Shown one piece after another: positions 10,690-24,067 of a stretch of DNA of 64,000 nt. Position 1 is the first letter of the stretch. Each line of letters opens with the position of its first letter. This DNA comes from Centrapalus pauciflorus. Its lineage: Eukaryota; Streptophyta; Magnoliopsida; Asterales; Asteraceae. The stretch spans positions 112,001 through 176,000 of the forward strand of contig JAANYP010006683.1 of NCBI GenBank assembly GCA_020465985.1, given 5' to 3'. The position numbers and the translations under genes are program-made. Below the pieces are notes generated by a model that made no database searches, was not told the DNA's origin, and saw nothing but the letters and a program-made list of their open reading frames with translations.

Positions 10690-10887
10690 TTATATTCCAT
10701 TAGTTTGGAAAAGTTGGTGAAAAGCTTTATCATCATATTCACGCCCATTATCACATTGAAAACTTTTTATATCAGTTTTAAATTGATTATTAATATAAGC
10801 TCGAAACTGACAGAAAGTTTTAAAGACATCACTTTTTGCATGTAAAGGAAAAACCCACAAAAAATGTGAGAAATCATCCAGAAACAA
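10690..10887 (-). pseudogene. Copia integrase core fragment
   Basis: A 65-residue piece beginning with the DDFSHFLWVFPL block, which contains the first catalytic Asp region. It runs to the second catalytic block, CDNGREY, and ends in frame with the Gly of a broken EFT motif. It is separated from the flanking pieces by frameshifts near 10680 and 10890. Confidence 0.8.
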
Positions 10888-10947
10888 TAATATAATATTT
10901 GAAGCCGCTATTACTCAAAACCGGAGCTGTCCACAAATCAGAATGAA

Positions 10948-11664
10948 CTAATTCAAATAACATTGAAGTTTTTGAAGTAGAGGAAGATAATGGTAAACGA
11001 CTATGTTTGCCAAGCTGACATGCATGACACATCGATACATTATTCGTAGAACATGAAATAAAATTACGATTCTTAAAAAAGGTAAAATAGACGGGCCCGG
11101 ATGACCTAGACGTAGGTGCCAGGTGGAAGCGGAAACCGTGGAGACAAACGCAGAGGCTTGCGAGGAAACAGACGGAAGAATAGGATAAAGATCACCGACA
11201 CTATCACATCGCTGGATAACGTGACCTGTTTCAAGATCCTTGATAGAGAAACCAAATGGGTCAAATTCAACAGAAACAGAGTTATCAGTAGTAAATTGAC
11301 GAACAGAAATGAGGTTTTTGACCATTTGGTTTGAAATAAGAATATTATTTAACTTGAGTCTATTGTTAGAGAAAGGAAAAAAAGAGTGCCCAGTAGCAGT
11401 AGCCGGAAGTACAACACCGTTACGAACCATAATGGATTTAGAATTACAAGGAGTTAGAGAGTGAATGTTACCTTGTATAAATGACATGTGAGAACTAGCA
11501 CCTGAATTCATGTAGAAGTTCGGGTCTTGAGCTTGCTGAACAGACATCGACTGAAAGACTGATGTTAGGTCCGTGAACTGTGGTAGCCCAGAGGTAGCAT
11601 GTCCACCAAAGTTACTGAAGACCAAAGGATGGATGATGTTGCTGAAGATTTTGACCATGTGCAT
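10948..11664 (-). pseudogene. Copia protease and GAG-pre-integrase domain
   Basis: A frame of 238 residues. About residues 50-130 are the aspartic protease, but the active-site motif reads NSGASSHM: the catalytic Asp of the usual D-S/T-G-A is Asn, a G-to-A change on the coding strand that should abolish cleavage. The GAG-pre-integrase block WHLRLGHPG follows at about residue 187. Downstream the zinc-binding Cys/His pattern of the integrase N-terminus is disrupted by a frame change. Confidence 0.82.
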
Positions 11665-12729
11665 TGGAGCTCAGAGACGATTGCGATTGGAAGGGAGTTG
11701 AAGATGACTGTGGATACTGCGGTGGATATGGCGGTGGATATTGTGTTGGTGCTGGAGATGCAGGCTGATACTGGCCAAGAATTGAACCAGAGGTAGTAAC
11801 GACATAGTGAGCACCAGGCATAAAGGTCTGAGTACCCGCATGAAACTGTGAGGGTGGTAGCTGATGTCCTGCAAAAGGAGAGTTAGTAGTAGCGATAACA
11901 TTAGAATTACCACCCCCTTTGGGAGCACTACGACTATTATTTTTACCCTTGTCTGACTTATTATTCTTTGTTTTGCCGGGATTAGATACATGAGAATATA
12001 AGGCAACGGGGGACGGCTATGAGATGATTAGACAGCTAGGCTCGTATAACTCGCCCCATAGACACAAAGCTCGTTACTAAATAAAGAAAGCCCATAGATC
12101 GAAACTTCTAATAGTTGAACCGAAGCATGTTTTTCGCTTTAATAAAATTAGGAAAGGGAGTAGTATTAGTGTTGACATCAACAATGCAAGAGTAAGACGG
12201 AGGTAGTTTTTGAAGTATCTGCATTACTAAATCAACTTCACTAATTTGACAATCAACATCTAGAGAAGGCATCAACGAGATTTTTTAGGGTATGGCAGAA
12301 ATCAATTATAGAAGTAGATCCTTTAGTGGTGTTACGAAACTGTTCTTGAAGTTGTAACATACGAGACATTTTATTGTTTAGAAAGAATTCATCAATTTTG
12401 TCCCATAAATCTTTTGCAGTACATTCGTCACTTGAAACAATTTGCAGCAAATTAGGATCACAAGTAGAATAAAACCAAGATATGACACGAGAGTCAATAG
12501 ATTGCCAGTCTTCATCAAGGTCATTTGCAAGCTTAGAAGTTCGTGTGACGTGTCCTAGGACTTTGACACCCTTACACATATCTAAGAAAATACGACGCCA
12601 CAGTTTATAACGAGAGCCATCAACAGAAAGTTTAAAACTAAATTGATTGTAAACATTGGTGAGGGTATAAACAAGTTGTGCAGCTGTGGGTGGTGCAGGT
12701 GGTGGAGGTAAAGAGGAAGGGCCAGTCAT
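11665..12729 (-). pseudogene. Copia Gag, broken
   Basis: The first 158 residues (12729 down to 12253) are an intact gag N-terminus with Pro-rich start, the KLWRRIF block and the LWDKIDEFF block. The frame then ends; gag similarity continues in other frames to about 12010. A Pro/Gln/Ser-rich tail follows at 11820-11610, broken by at least two frameshifts and stops. I see no zinc knuckle. Confidence 0.78.
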
Positions 12730-13660
<931 letters not shown>

Positions 13661-13671
13661 GCTTGATACCA
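13661..13671 (-). other. Primer-binding site of the - strand Copia
   Basis: On the - strand it reads TGGTATCAAGC directly after a TAACA LTR end; one base departs from the usual TGGTATCAGAG core. Confidence 0.65.
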
Positions 13672-13932
13672 TGTTATTGTGTAAACCCCGTAGGAAATGC
13701 ATTGCATTAGCCTTCAATATAAAGATACAATATTTACACAAAGAAACCCTACACTATACAAATATTTAATTTAACACACATATAACTCTATAAACTACAT
13801 AAAATATTCTTACATATTACACATAATATATAATGATAACTTACTACACATATAATATTATATATTGTACATACAATACTATATATTACTCATATAATAT
13901 ATCTCTATATATAATACATAGTATTATATGCA
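13672..13932 (-). repeat. Putative 5' LTR of the - strand Copia
   Basis: Short AT-rich segment ending (- strand) in GGGGTTTACACAATAACA beside the primer-binding site, with TATA-rich sequence upstream. The outer edge is a guess, because there is no 3' LTR to compare. Confidence 0.45.
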
Positions 13933-13936
13933 TAAA

Positions 13937-14574
13937 GTTAGGGGTGGCAAATCGTGTCAGGTTAAGGTTGGCGTGTTCACGTGTCTATTTCATATCGACC
14001 TATTATTGACCGTTTATAATCGTGTCGTGTTTGGTTCTGTGTTATATTTTTCGTGTCAATTTGGTATTGACCCATACACTTATTTGGAAGTTTACTAAAG
14101 AACTTTTTTATTTTCACGGGTCCAACGCAATCGGTTTTTAGATTTTTAATTAATAACATCCGTTTCAACAATTAAATTTTTCTAAAAATTAGAAATGTCA
14201 TATCTCAAATAGTTAAATAAATTATTAATGTTAAATAATTTAATAATATCATAATAATTTTGAATCGCAAATCTACCTTCATAAAAATTATACTTATTTG
14301 AGAAATGAGAGAGATTTGACGGTGTGGTTGCACTATTTAATAGAAATTAATTTAACCTTTGGTTAAAAAACAACAACAACAACAACAACAATAATAATAA
14401 TAATTTAAAGTTTTCAAATCTAGACACCGAATATACGAGTTGAAAACGGGTTGACATGTCAACCCAAAACCCATCAATTAATTTTTCATGTCACTTTCGT
14501 GTCGACCCATTTACGATCCAATTAATATTCGTGTCGTATTCGTGTCAGCTTAGCTGTGACACTTTACCCTAACA
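13937..14574. mobile_element. hAT-like interspersed repeat, decayed
   Basis: Starts GTTAGGGGTGGCAAATCGTG and ends with a weak inverted copy (ACCCTAAC). The interior is full of GTGTCGTGTC and GACCCAT words typical of a repeat family common in dicots. No convincing 8-bp TSD, so class is tentative. Confidence 0.4.
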
Positions 14575-16395
14575 TAGCATACACCTCAACTAGGGTTAAA
14601 CATGACACAACCATAGTCATTACAACGATCAGTAAAAGCTTAGTACAATACATAGGAATCTGAAGCACGAAATAAATTTAAACGCACTACTGTACTACAA
14701 GGTATCAAACTAACTTCTACATACTCAAACTTTTTTATTACAAACACCCATCACATCCCAATAGAACCATAACTATTCAATTACCAAAGTCGAGTATGAG
14801 AGTCTTCAATAACTTCAAGGAACAGCCTAGCTAGATGGTCCCGCAGTAGACTTCTCTTTTCCTGTAAAATGGTAACAACTATCGAGTAAGCGAATACTTA
14901 GTGAGTATAAATATTTCATATTTTACAAGTATTTAGGTAGCATAACGAGTCGCATCGGCGACTAACATCGTGTGTCCTTTAGTACACAAAGTACAGACAA
15001 GTAGAAGCATACAAATCCACCGTGCATTTTTATAGAACAAATAAGTCAATTGAGGCAGAATCACTATCGTAGATGTTACACCTGTCATTAAGACGTCGGA
15101 GGGATTAGCTCTAAGTCATATAGTCTCGATAACATCAGATTATTAAATATAGCTCGAAAGCCCATCACATTGAAGCACAACAAAGAATACATGAAATGTA
15201 ATAAAAGTTATACAAGTAACAATGTGCATCAAATAAGCACTAGTTAGTAGAATGTTAAATGAATGTGAAACTACATTCCTCAATGAAACAAAAATAGAAT
15301 ATAAAACAAATGCAGACATATAAATCTGAGTACTCACAGTAGGTGCGTTAATAAACTTTAAATTCAATATTATTTTCTTCTTGGGATTTCAACCGTAATT
15401 ATAACATTTAGCAAAAACAACTCTTTTATCATCAAAGAGCCTCAATGTGGGTTAAACAACCTTATAAGGGATCTGTTTCATCAATTATGTGGTCTGAATA
15501 AGATTTCATAGATACTCTTGTTATAATATGAGCTATAAATAATCATTAAGCCAAACATACAAGTACTAAGTACCCCAAAACTTTGAATTCCCAAGCGTGT
15601 GTTTCGAGAATTAAAGACTCGGGTTCCCCATTGAGTCCGAGACTCAAAGTCTCAAGGTCTCACCTTGAGTCCAACATATTAAGTTTTGGGGTCACCTACC
15701 CCACCTGCCCCTTTGATTTCCTTGTCAAGCCCTAATTCTCGGAGTCTTTTCCCCACTTTCCTTTTGTTAGATACCGAACCTTTAAGTTTTGGGGTCCTCC
15801 AATTACCGAGACTTCAAGTCGCGATGTCATTCATCGCACTAAATTGATTTTTTTATATTATCACTTTCCATTCCAAAATGTTCAGTTAAAATGTTTCTAT
15901 AAACCTTGAATAAATATTTTCCACACATACTGAACATCAATTTCATGTTTTTATACTCGATTTAGGTCAAATCCATGTCAAATAGTCACTGTCAAGGACA
16001 TATAACATAACACACCAAAATTCAAATTTTACATACCTTGAGGTTGATTCTGATGAAAAATTCTTGAATCTGTAGTTTTAACATACTTCAAATGATGAAT
16101 ATAAGCTACAAATTCAAACATGCATCCATGAATTTAGGTTTTGATTCTTATTTTTGGTTTTCATCTCAACCAAACCCAAGAAGCCATAAAACTCAACTAA
16201 ATCAGATGTTTACACTAAACATATGTTTCCAAACACATTAGTTGCTTTAAATCTTGTGTATCCTCAAATTTTCTAGGCTCAAATGCAACAAACTTTGATT
16301 TCTTGTAGATGATGAAGCTGTAGGTAAAGAGAAGAGTTATAGAGAAAGAGAGAGACAAATAGAGATCTTTCCAAGTGAGCAGATGCTCAATTGAA

Positions 16396-16398
<3 letters not shown>
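14575..16398 (-). repeat. Gene-free sequence, LTR-like relic
   Basis: No coding frame supported. The CTGTAAAAT...ACTTAGTGAGTATAA pattern near 14860-14915 resembles the region near 61470-61505 in a Gypsy LTR, suggesting a decayed - strand LTR. Confidence 0.35.

Positions 16399-16480
<82 letters not shown>
16399..16480. repeat. Compound (CA)n-(TA)n microsatellite
   Basis: About 19 CA units run directly into about 22 TA units. Confidence 0.98.
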
Positions 16481-16484
<4 letters not shown>

Positions 16485-18460
16485 TGACTACTTATACGAT
16501 AACCCTTTTAACTTACAATATCACGGATAAAAATTGTAACATCCTAACAATTAAGATAATAATTTAATTAGTTAACTTACCAAATGAATTGCATTTAAAT
16601 GTTTAGTTATGATTAGGAAGAAATTATTAACTACAAGCTTCACCCACTTGGACTATATGCTTTCAATATTGTAAATTGGGAATTCATACAAACAAGTACA
16701 ACACCCTAAAGCCTTGGGTACAAGTAGTTTATGCATATAGGAAAACTAATAAGTTAAAATGTTGAAGAATAGTGATCTTGGTGGCTAATATTCAGGGAAT
16801 AGGACTAAAGGGGGTATTGTGTAAAAATTTTAGCTAATTAGGGATCAAAATGATCCCCAATTGTGACCTTCTTCATTTCCCCTTCTCTCAAAAAATTCTG
16901 CAAAATAAGGGAGAATCAAGCTAGGGTTCTTGCAAGTCTTGGCCAAAGGATTCAAGGAACTTGGTACAATCAAATACAACAAACTTTAGGTATCATCTTC
17001 TCCATCTCAATAGATTGTATGTGTGTGTATCATCTTTACCTCCTCCTTAACGTAACAAAACCAATGGTGAAATATGGGTGAATCCAAAATATGATAATTC
17101 AAGGAACTTTAATGGTAGATAACAAGTTGTTGGTGCAATTTCTGAAATTTTAAACACAAAAAAATAAAGAAACTAGTGAAACTTGAATTTGTTTTGTTTA
17201 GGTTAATTCAAGAAGGGGAGAGGGTTAAATTGGTTGATTCTTATGTTAGATATGTTAGAGAATGTTTATATATGTTTATAATAACAAGTTAAAGCATAAA
17301 AATTATGTATTCAAGTGTTTAAATTGTCTATAAGTGAGTTTGGAGTGAATGGAAATCGAACAAGTAGCAACAGTAAAGAAAAAGTGCACTCAGACAGAAT
17401 GCATGTCATGCTTTCCGTTAAGCGTGTCATGCTTAGGGCTCAGTTTTTAAAATTAATTTTTGGGCATTAATAGTTTTTACTAGGGTCTTATACTTAAAAT
17501 ACACCATTATTAGAAGGGTAAAAAGGGGTTCAATGTTAAATTTCAAATTGAGTCTCGTAGGGTCCCGAAACTGATTGATGCTTTCGGTTTAGAGTCTGAA
17601 ACTCCATCGTGGAGGTTTTGAGAGTTTTTTTTAGTGATTTGGGGCTTATGTGTGGATTATTTATACTTGATATAGGTGATTGGAAGTATTGACACCTATT
17701 TGAAGCCACTTAACTTGAATTCAACATTTTTGATTCACATTGGCAAACCGAAAATACTTCAAATGACTTCTAAAACTTATGATATGCTATAATAAGCTTA
17801 TAAATACTTTGAATATCATTTTTTCATAGGTTTGGACTTGAAAGGAGTGTCGGTTGCCGATTTGGGACGCTAAGAGCGAAAATCAAGCTTTAAGAGACCT
17901 TTTTGGCAATTTTTCTACCTAAAGGCTATTCTTAGCCTATTGTTGTGAGTGCCAGCATTGATATGTGTCTTACATACATTTTTACATGTTTACCTTTTAG
18001 TTATGACATTGGGCACATATCTTGGGCGTCATCCTCTCATATGACGCATTGCACTGGCTGACGACTTATTACATGAGCATGGCCTATGGCCAGAAAACCT
18101 TATTTGATACCATCAACTATACACATTAACATTCATATTATGTTTCAATGATTCATTTCATACTTGCTATGCTTATAGTCGTCTAAACCCATTGTTGAGC
18201 TATGCTCATTTATTTGATCTCACTGGACATCCAGATTATTATATATATTTAAATTTAAATTTATCACATTGCTTTAGCTATGCACTCTGGTATCACATTC
18301 GAACAAATCACCATAGTGAAATATAAAACACTATGAAGAACAAACGAAATACGACAAAGTATAAAATGAAGAAACAGAATCCTAACCCTAGTGTCTACCC
18401 AAAACTCACAGGTCAAGTCTATTGCTTAAAACATAATCGAACTTAAAGTTTGGTACCATT
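16481..18460 (+). repeat. Gene-free sequence, probable + strand LTR relic
   Basis: A TGTAACATCCTAAC start at about 16538 matches the start of plant Gypsy LTRs. No supported gene; the only frame above 70 codons (16863-17081) shows no family features. Confidence 0.35.
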
Positions 18461-19768
18461 TGTAACACCTCCTCCGAATTGGAAAGGGATGTCATGCCTA
18501 AGGTCACACTATTTACTAATAACATTTAATGAACAAAATCCATACTAGTATTTTTCAACTATATTAATTTAACTCATAACATTCACTAAATAGTAAACCA
18601 ATTTTAAACTTTTATTTATTCAGAATAACTTATTAGCGTAATAAAACGCTATCAGAATTATAACCTAGATTTTAACTAAAAACGCAACATTTCCTATTCA
18701 CAATCATTATTTATTATCTAAAATAAATTGGATCCAAGATAGTCTAAATCCTCAAGTGAAAGTACCTCTGAGCACATATCTCATCTTCACCCCAAAACTA
18801 CCTACCGGAAGAAAAACACAACATGAGCCAAATGCCCAATACGAAGATCCAGCACAAGTACAAACATATAGGAATTTCAAGGAATGAAGGATAATTTAAA
18901 AATATGTTTTCTTTTAGAAAATAATCCTCTCAACACCCGATTAGACAAAGAATATATTGACTGAAGCAACGAGGACTAGGTTATTTATCGAGCGGCCAAA
19001 TGAAATGTGTAATAATCAACATCATACGAAAGACTACACTGAATGTGCACCTCAGTGCATCTGGCTCGGAAAGATTGCATGGCATTACACTACACTTTCG
19101 TGAAACACATAATAGGCTAGGATCGATCCATGGGCCCCCTTGAAATAATCAAAAGCTCACCATCGAGTTAACATCATCTCAATCAATCATCACAATCACC
19201 ATCAACCATCAAAATAAATTACCATATGAAACAAAACAAAGACGCCGTAACGATCACACTGTTACAGAAGTGTCATGCCGTTGGTGCCGCCATGTCATGT
19301 CTGTGGTACCTCCACAAGTAGTTCACTCAGTAATCTTATCTCTATCTACTGTCTAGGGTTCACGTATAACAAATGCCCAATTTGAATATTCCAAAATACA
19401 AAATCATAATAACACAAAGGCCCACAATTCACAATGTAATATCAAAATCCAAGATATTTGCCATGATAATATCAATTATCAAGAATAATGTTTTCATAGA
19501 GGTTTAAACGATATTTTATTTTGATAAATAAACTAATCTGAGAGATATAAAATTGAGTGTCACAATCATCATACAAAACACACAATTGACAACACAAGAG
19601 TAACGCTGAAAGAAGTACGGAATTCGTACCTGAATATCTGCTAACAATCTCACAATCAACTGGACCAAGGATATCGACAAAATCTATAGCGAATAACATA
19701 ATTTAAAATAAGAATTTCGATCAGCTATTCTTAATATGATTTCCTAAACTCTTTATCATAATTATTAC
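18461..19768 (-). repeat. Gene-free sequence, probable - strand Gypsy LTR relic
   Basis: TGTAACACCTCCTCC at 18461 looks like an LTR edge read from the - strand, beside a primer-site-like TGGTACCAAAC (- strand, 18449-18460). No internal genes remain. Confidence 0.4.
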
Positions 19769-19984
19769 TAGTTTAGCAACCCATGTATTTCATGGGTATA
19801 TTTAATAAAAGATTGTTTTTTATTAAAAAATATATATTATATTAATATATAATTATAAATATGATAAAATGATGATACTAAAATAACATTAAAACTTATT
19901 AAAGTTATATCAAATATGAATTCATTTTGTTATGAGCTCATTATATTAAATAAGTAGTCAAGATAATAAAATGACTGCATTTAT
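19769..19984. repeat. Interspersed repeat, left part (split by the Gypsy insertion)
   Basis: Begins ACTAGTTTAGCAACCCATG with a small CCCATG...CATGGG hairpin. The rest continues at 31949-32296 beyond the Gypsy, and a second copy starts at 32297. Confidence 0.45.
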
Positions 19985-20329
19985 GTAACATCCGTCTTTT
20001 GGACCTGGTACGTGTAATTATTTTAGTGGATAATTATTCTAATTATATCGGGTTGGTCCAATTATATCCCGTTTCGTGGATTGATACGTGTCGGGATTGG
20101 GATTGCATGTCACCGGGTTATAATTTAGCGGATGGATTATATTTTTGGGATCACGGGATTAAATGGGTTAAACGGGTATTAATGTTGAAAATGTGAAATC
20201 GGGTTCGGGTTAATGGGTTCGGGACCGGCTAAAATAGGATACATATATATGTGTTTCCCCTTCATTTTCTTCCTTATCCATTTGAGACAAACCCTAAGGT
20301 GTTGTGTGTGCATATGTGTGAGTCCCAGC
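19985..20329 (+). repeat. 5' LTR of Gypsy 1, first part
   Basis: Matches 30109-30446 of the 3' LTR and is cut at CCCAGC by the nested Copia. The second part resumes at 23231. Confidence 0.93.
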
Positions 20330-20505
20330 TGTTGGAATTAGTGTCCAAGTCACAATTAATATTTAAACATATTGTTATCAGGCTGGATCCTTTTTGGGTG
20401 CATGCAATGAATTGTAAAGAGAAGATAATTAACTTAAATATACAATGTTAATTAGTTTGTTAATTTATTATGTTTAATAAATTAATTAGAAACTAAATAA
20501 TTGAT
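20330..20505 (+). repeat. Truncated 5' LTR of nested Copia
   Basis: Aligns with 22454-22627 with a few differences, then ends abruptly at the deletion junction. Confidence 0.9.
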
Positions 20506-21594
20506 CATGAGAAAATCACAGAGTTTGGATTTTCTAGAAGCGAAGATGAGTCCTGCATATATGTCAAGGTCAGTGGGAGCACTGTAGTCTTCCTGGTATT
20601 ATATGTCGATGACATATTACTTATAGGAAACGAAATCCCAACATTTTACAGAGTGTAAAAGATTGGTTGGGAAAATGTTTCGCTATGAAGGATCTAGGAG
20701 ATGCAACTTTTATTTTGGGTATAAAGATGTATAGAGATAGAACGAGACGTCTAATAGGACTAACCCAGGATACGTACTTGGACAAAATACTGAAAAGGTT
20801 CAGTATGGAGAAGTCTAAGAAGGGGAACCTTCCCTTTGCTCATGGCATAAAGATTAGTAAAGACATGAGCCCGAAGACACAGGAGGAACGAGACAGAATG
20901 AGTCGAGTTCCATATGCTTCGGCCATAGGATCTATAATGTATGCCATGACATGTACGAGGCCTGATGTCTCATTTGCTTTAAGCATGGTGAGTCGACATC
21001 AGTAAGACCCTGGTGAAGGTCATTGGACGGCGGTCAAGAATATTCTTAAGTATTTAAGAAATACTAAAGACAGGTTCTTGGTTTACGGTGGACAGGATGA
21101 ACTCAAAGTAACCGGTTATTGCGATGCGAGTTTCCAAACGGATAGAGAACTGTCGATCACAATCTGGTTGGGTGTTCTTATTGAACGGGGGAGCCGTGAC
21201 GTGGAAGAGTTCGAAGCAGGAAACCGTGGCAGACTCTACCTGCGAGTCAGAATATATTGCGGCCTCAGAAGCCTCAAAGGAAGCCATCTGGTTGAAGAAT
21301 TTTATTGGAGATCTTGGAGTTGTCCCAACGGTTCAAGACCCCATCGAAATATTTTGCGACAACGAAACTGTTGTTTCGTTGACTAAAGAACCCAAGGATC
21401 ATGGAAAGTCCAAGCACATTGATCGGAAGTACCACTTTGTTCGTAGCAAGGTTGAAGAAGGACATGTGATTGTGAAAAGAGTGCGATCAGAGGAGAATCC
21501 AGCTGATCCGTTCACAAAGCCACTTTCTCAACCGAAACACTGTAGTCATGCTGTTAGCATAGGATTACGAGATAATGTAAAGTTTAGTAGTTAG
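20506..21594 (+). pseudogene. Copia RT C-terminus and RNase H (broken)
   Basis: The sequence enters RT shortly before the catalytic YVDDILL at about 20598-20618. A frameshift near 20640 leads to the segment from 20667 (GKCFAMKDLGDA, then the RPDVSFALS block) and a stop at 21003-21005. Another frame change near 21150 leads to the RNase H C-terminal half, which ends at 21594. That half holds the SWKSSKQ-like, ESEYIAASEA, FCDNETVV and HIDRKYHFVR blocks. Conserved residues are otherwise well kept. It resembles the Tork/Ikeros type of Copia, but I cannot place the lineage precisely. Confidence 0.85.
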
Positions 21595-22453
21595 TTTTGA
21601 ATTTGAAACATTGTAACAATGATTTGAAATTGTAATGGAATTGGTGATTAAATAATGGAGATTTATTTATTTGCAAAGTGTTGCCATCTTCTATTAATTT
21701 ATCGTTGTGTTTCCTTTTGCATGTTTAGAACCAACTCCCAGAGTAATTAATTTTATTCAAATACCTCAGTCGTTCGTACTACCGGGAGTTAGTATTGAAT
21801 AAAGACTGTCATGGAATGTTAGTAGACTGTCAAGAGTTTGACATAGCATAGAGATTGCTGCAACATGGATACTTAATGGAGATTTAAGTATAGGGCACTC
21901 ACACTTGGAAAGATACTTCATGGATCAAATCATAAGTATTTCCAAGATGATAATATCCTCTATTCTTCAGACGGAGATACATTGAAGTTGCGGTTTTCTA
22001 GTCCGTCATACCTTAGTGCATTCAAACGCTGTGCGTAACTGCCAGTTATAACGGATGTATCTTGTTACGATGTTATTAGTTAGCTAGCCCTGTGTATGCG
22101 AAGTTTATTCGTTCCTTTTGCCTATATGGAAAAACGATATCCATGGGCCCTCTGATGATTAAACATTGACTCTAGAGTGTCGGGCCCGACCGAGACAAAA
22201 TTGAAGTGTTCAATTAATAAGTCTCATATAGTCATATTAATCGGAAATCAGAAACAAAATTTTGAAACCAAAGATTGATTATAATCCATGTCTTAGTTTC
22301 ATACGATATCAGGGAACGAAGGAATAGTTGATCCCTTATCTAAAGGATTAGTTCTGATATGATTCAGAGTTCGGCAGCTGTATCGAGTAGCTAGGAAGGC
22401 TGGTAATAGAATGTGTTTAGACAAATAGTTGCCAACTTGTCCAAGTGGGAGAC
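21595..22453 (+). other. Spacer between RNase H and 3' LTR of nested Copia
   Basis: About 860 bp with no coding frame; it ends in a purine-rich AAGTGGGAGAC tract directly before the LTR. Confidence 0.7.
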
Positions 22454-23225
22454 TGTTGGAATTAGTGTCCAAGTCACAATAATTTGTAAACATATTGTTA
22501 TCAGGCTGGATCCTTTTTGGGTGCATGCAATGAATTGTAAAGAGAAGATGATTAACTTAAATATATAATGTTAATTAGTTTGTTAATTTATTATGTTTAA
22601 TAAATTAATTAGAAACTAAATAATTGATTATATTTGATTAATGGGTTAGTTTGTTAATTTATTAATAGTTAATAAATTAACCGGAAGCTAATAGAATTAA
22701 TTGAGGAAGTACAGGGGCTAAACTGCAATTAGTTGATAGTCAACAGGGCACCCCCTAAACCCTAATAGGGGGGCCGACCACCAATCCATCCCACATGGAT
22801 TTGGGATCAAAATTTTGTAGGTTTCTAAAGCCTATAAATAGGCAGCCCCTGCCTGCTTCATTCCTCGCTCATTAAATTCTAAGTTCTCTAACAATCACAA
22901 AGGATACCAGTTTTTGGGACTCTGAGATCTGAGCATAGAAAAGTTATAATTATCTTTTCTTTTGTTCATTGGGTGTGAACAACTAGAGGCGATCTTGCTT
23001 TAGACGCTTGTTACTCGATTTAGAGGTTGTTCGTGCAATCGTTCTTCGTGGAGAAAATTGCGAATTTTCTCAAGGTTAGTTTTTCTTATTCATCTCTTTA
23101 TTTTAATAATTAGTTGCTTAGCTTGTTTGGTTAGATACTTAAGGTTTTATATTCTTGCATAGTTAGGTTATTTAATTTTCCGCAAAGTTTTAATTTAACC
23201 TAGCAAAGGTATAGGAAACCCAACA
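22454..23225 (+). repeat. 3' LTR of nested Copia (772 bp)
   Basis: Starts TGTTGGAATTAGTGTCCAAG, ends CCCAACA, and contains a TATAAATA box near 22832. Confidence 0.93.
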
Positions 23226-23230
23226 CCAGC

Positions 23231-23975
23231 ATCCAAATCCATCTCATCTGTGGCAAATTGATTGCTGAAATTGAGAGATAATCTCACCATCTTCATTATT
23301 AAGTGTTCTTGAGCTCCAAGAGGTATGGAAGCTATGAATTGGTTCTTAAATTTGTGTTATATGTTGTGGAGATTGTGTGAAGTAGTTCCTATGTTGTAAG
23401 AGACTGTTATGTAGTGACTTTTGTGTCTATTTGGGGCTGGAAATCGTATATGTGAGGAGTATTACTCCTAGGCAAAGCTGGAAATCGCAGGTCAAGGATG
23501 AAGCTTTTCGCGGAGTCGCGGTGCGACCTACAGTGGGGCCCGCGATGCGACCATGGGTCTGCTGGGCAATTCTGGTTTGGGTTTCATGAAAGGGTTTTTG
23601 GGTCGAATTCGAGTCGGGTTCCTTCGGGATTGTTTCGGGTCTAGTTTTGTCTTAGTTTGGGTTTTGTTGGAGTTGCCTTCGAGTCGGGTTTCGTTGGGAT
23701 TTCGGGTCAAACCTCGTTTGGGTTGCGAGATTCGATTGGGATTGATTGTCTCGTAGGGTTCGAGTCGGTTTCGGGTTTAATATGAGTCGGGCTTATGGGT
23801 CACTTGGAATTGAGAATAATGGTTGGATTCCGTGTGTTACAGGGAGGAGTAGACAGCGGGCCGAGTTTGATCAAGGGGTTCAGAGTTCCGTGAACCAGTC
23901 AGGTGAGTACTCGAGTTCTTTTCTAAACGCGCGCCGTCTTTTATGATTTTAGTCGTGTTGCTATCACTGTGCGTG

Positions 23976-24067
<92 letters not shown>

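Larger units (their letters stand above)
20330..23225 (+). mobile_element. Nested Copia with large internal deletion
   Basis: It starts TGTTGGAATT and ends CCAACA, flanked by the TSD ccagc (20325-20329 and 23226-23230). The 5' LTR is cut short at about 20505 and joined to the middle of RT, so most of the 5' LTR and all of leader, gag, protease, integrase and the RT N-terminus are gone. The 3' LTR is complete. Confidence 0.93.

Noticed and set aside
13937..14574. Intact hAT element with TSD
   Set aside because: Right terminus is too diverged and flanking 8-mers do not match; kept only as a decayed repeat.
16215..16433. Frame beginning with repeated Cys-Val
   Set aside because: Produced by the CA/TA microsatellite.
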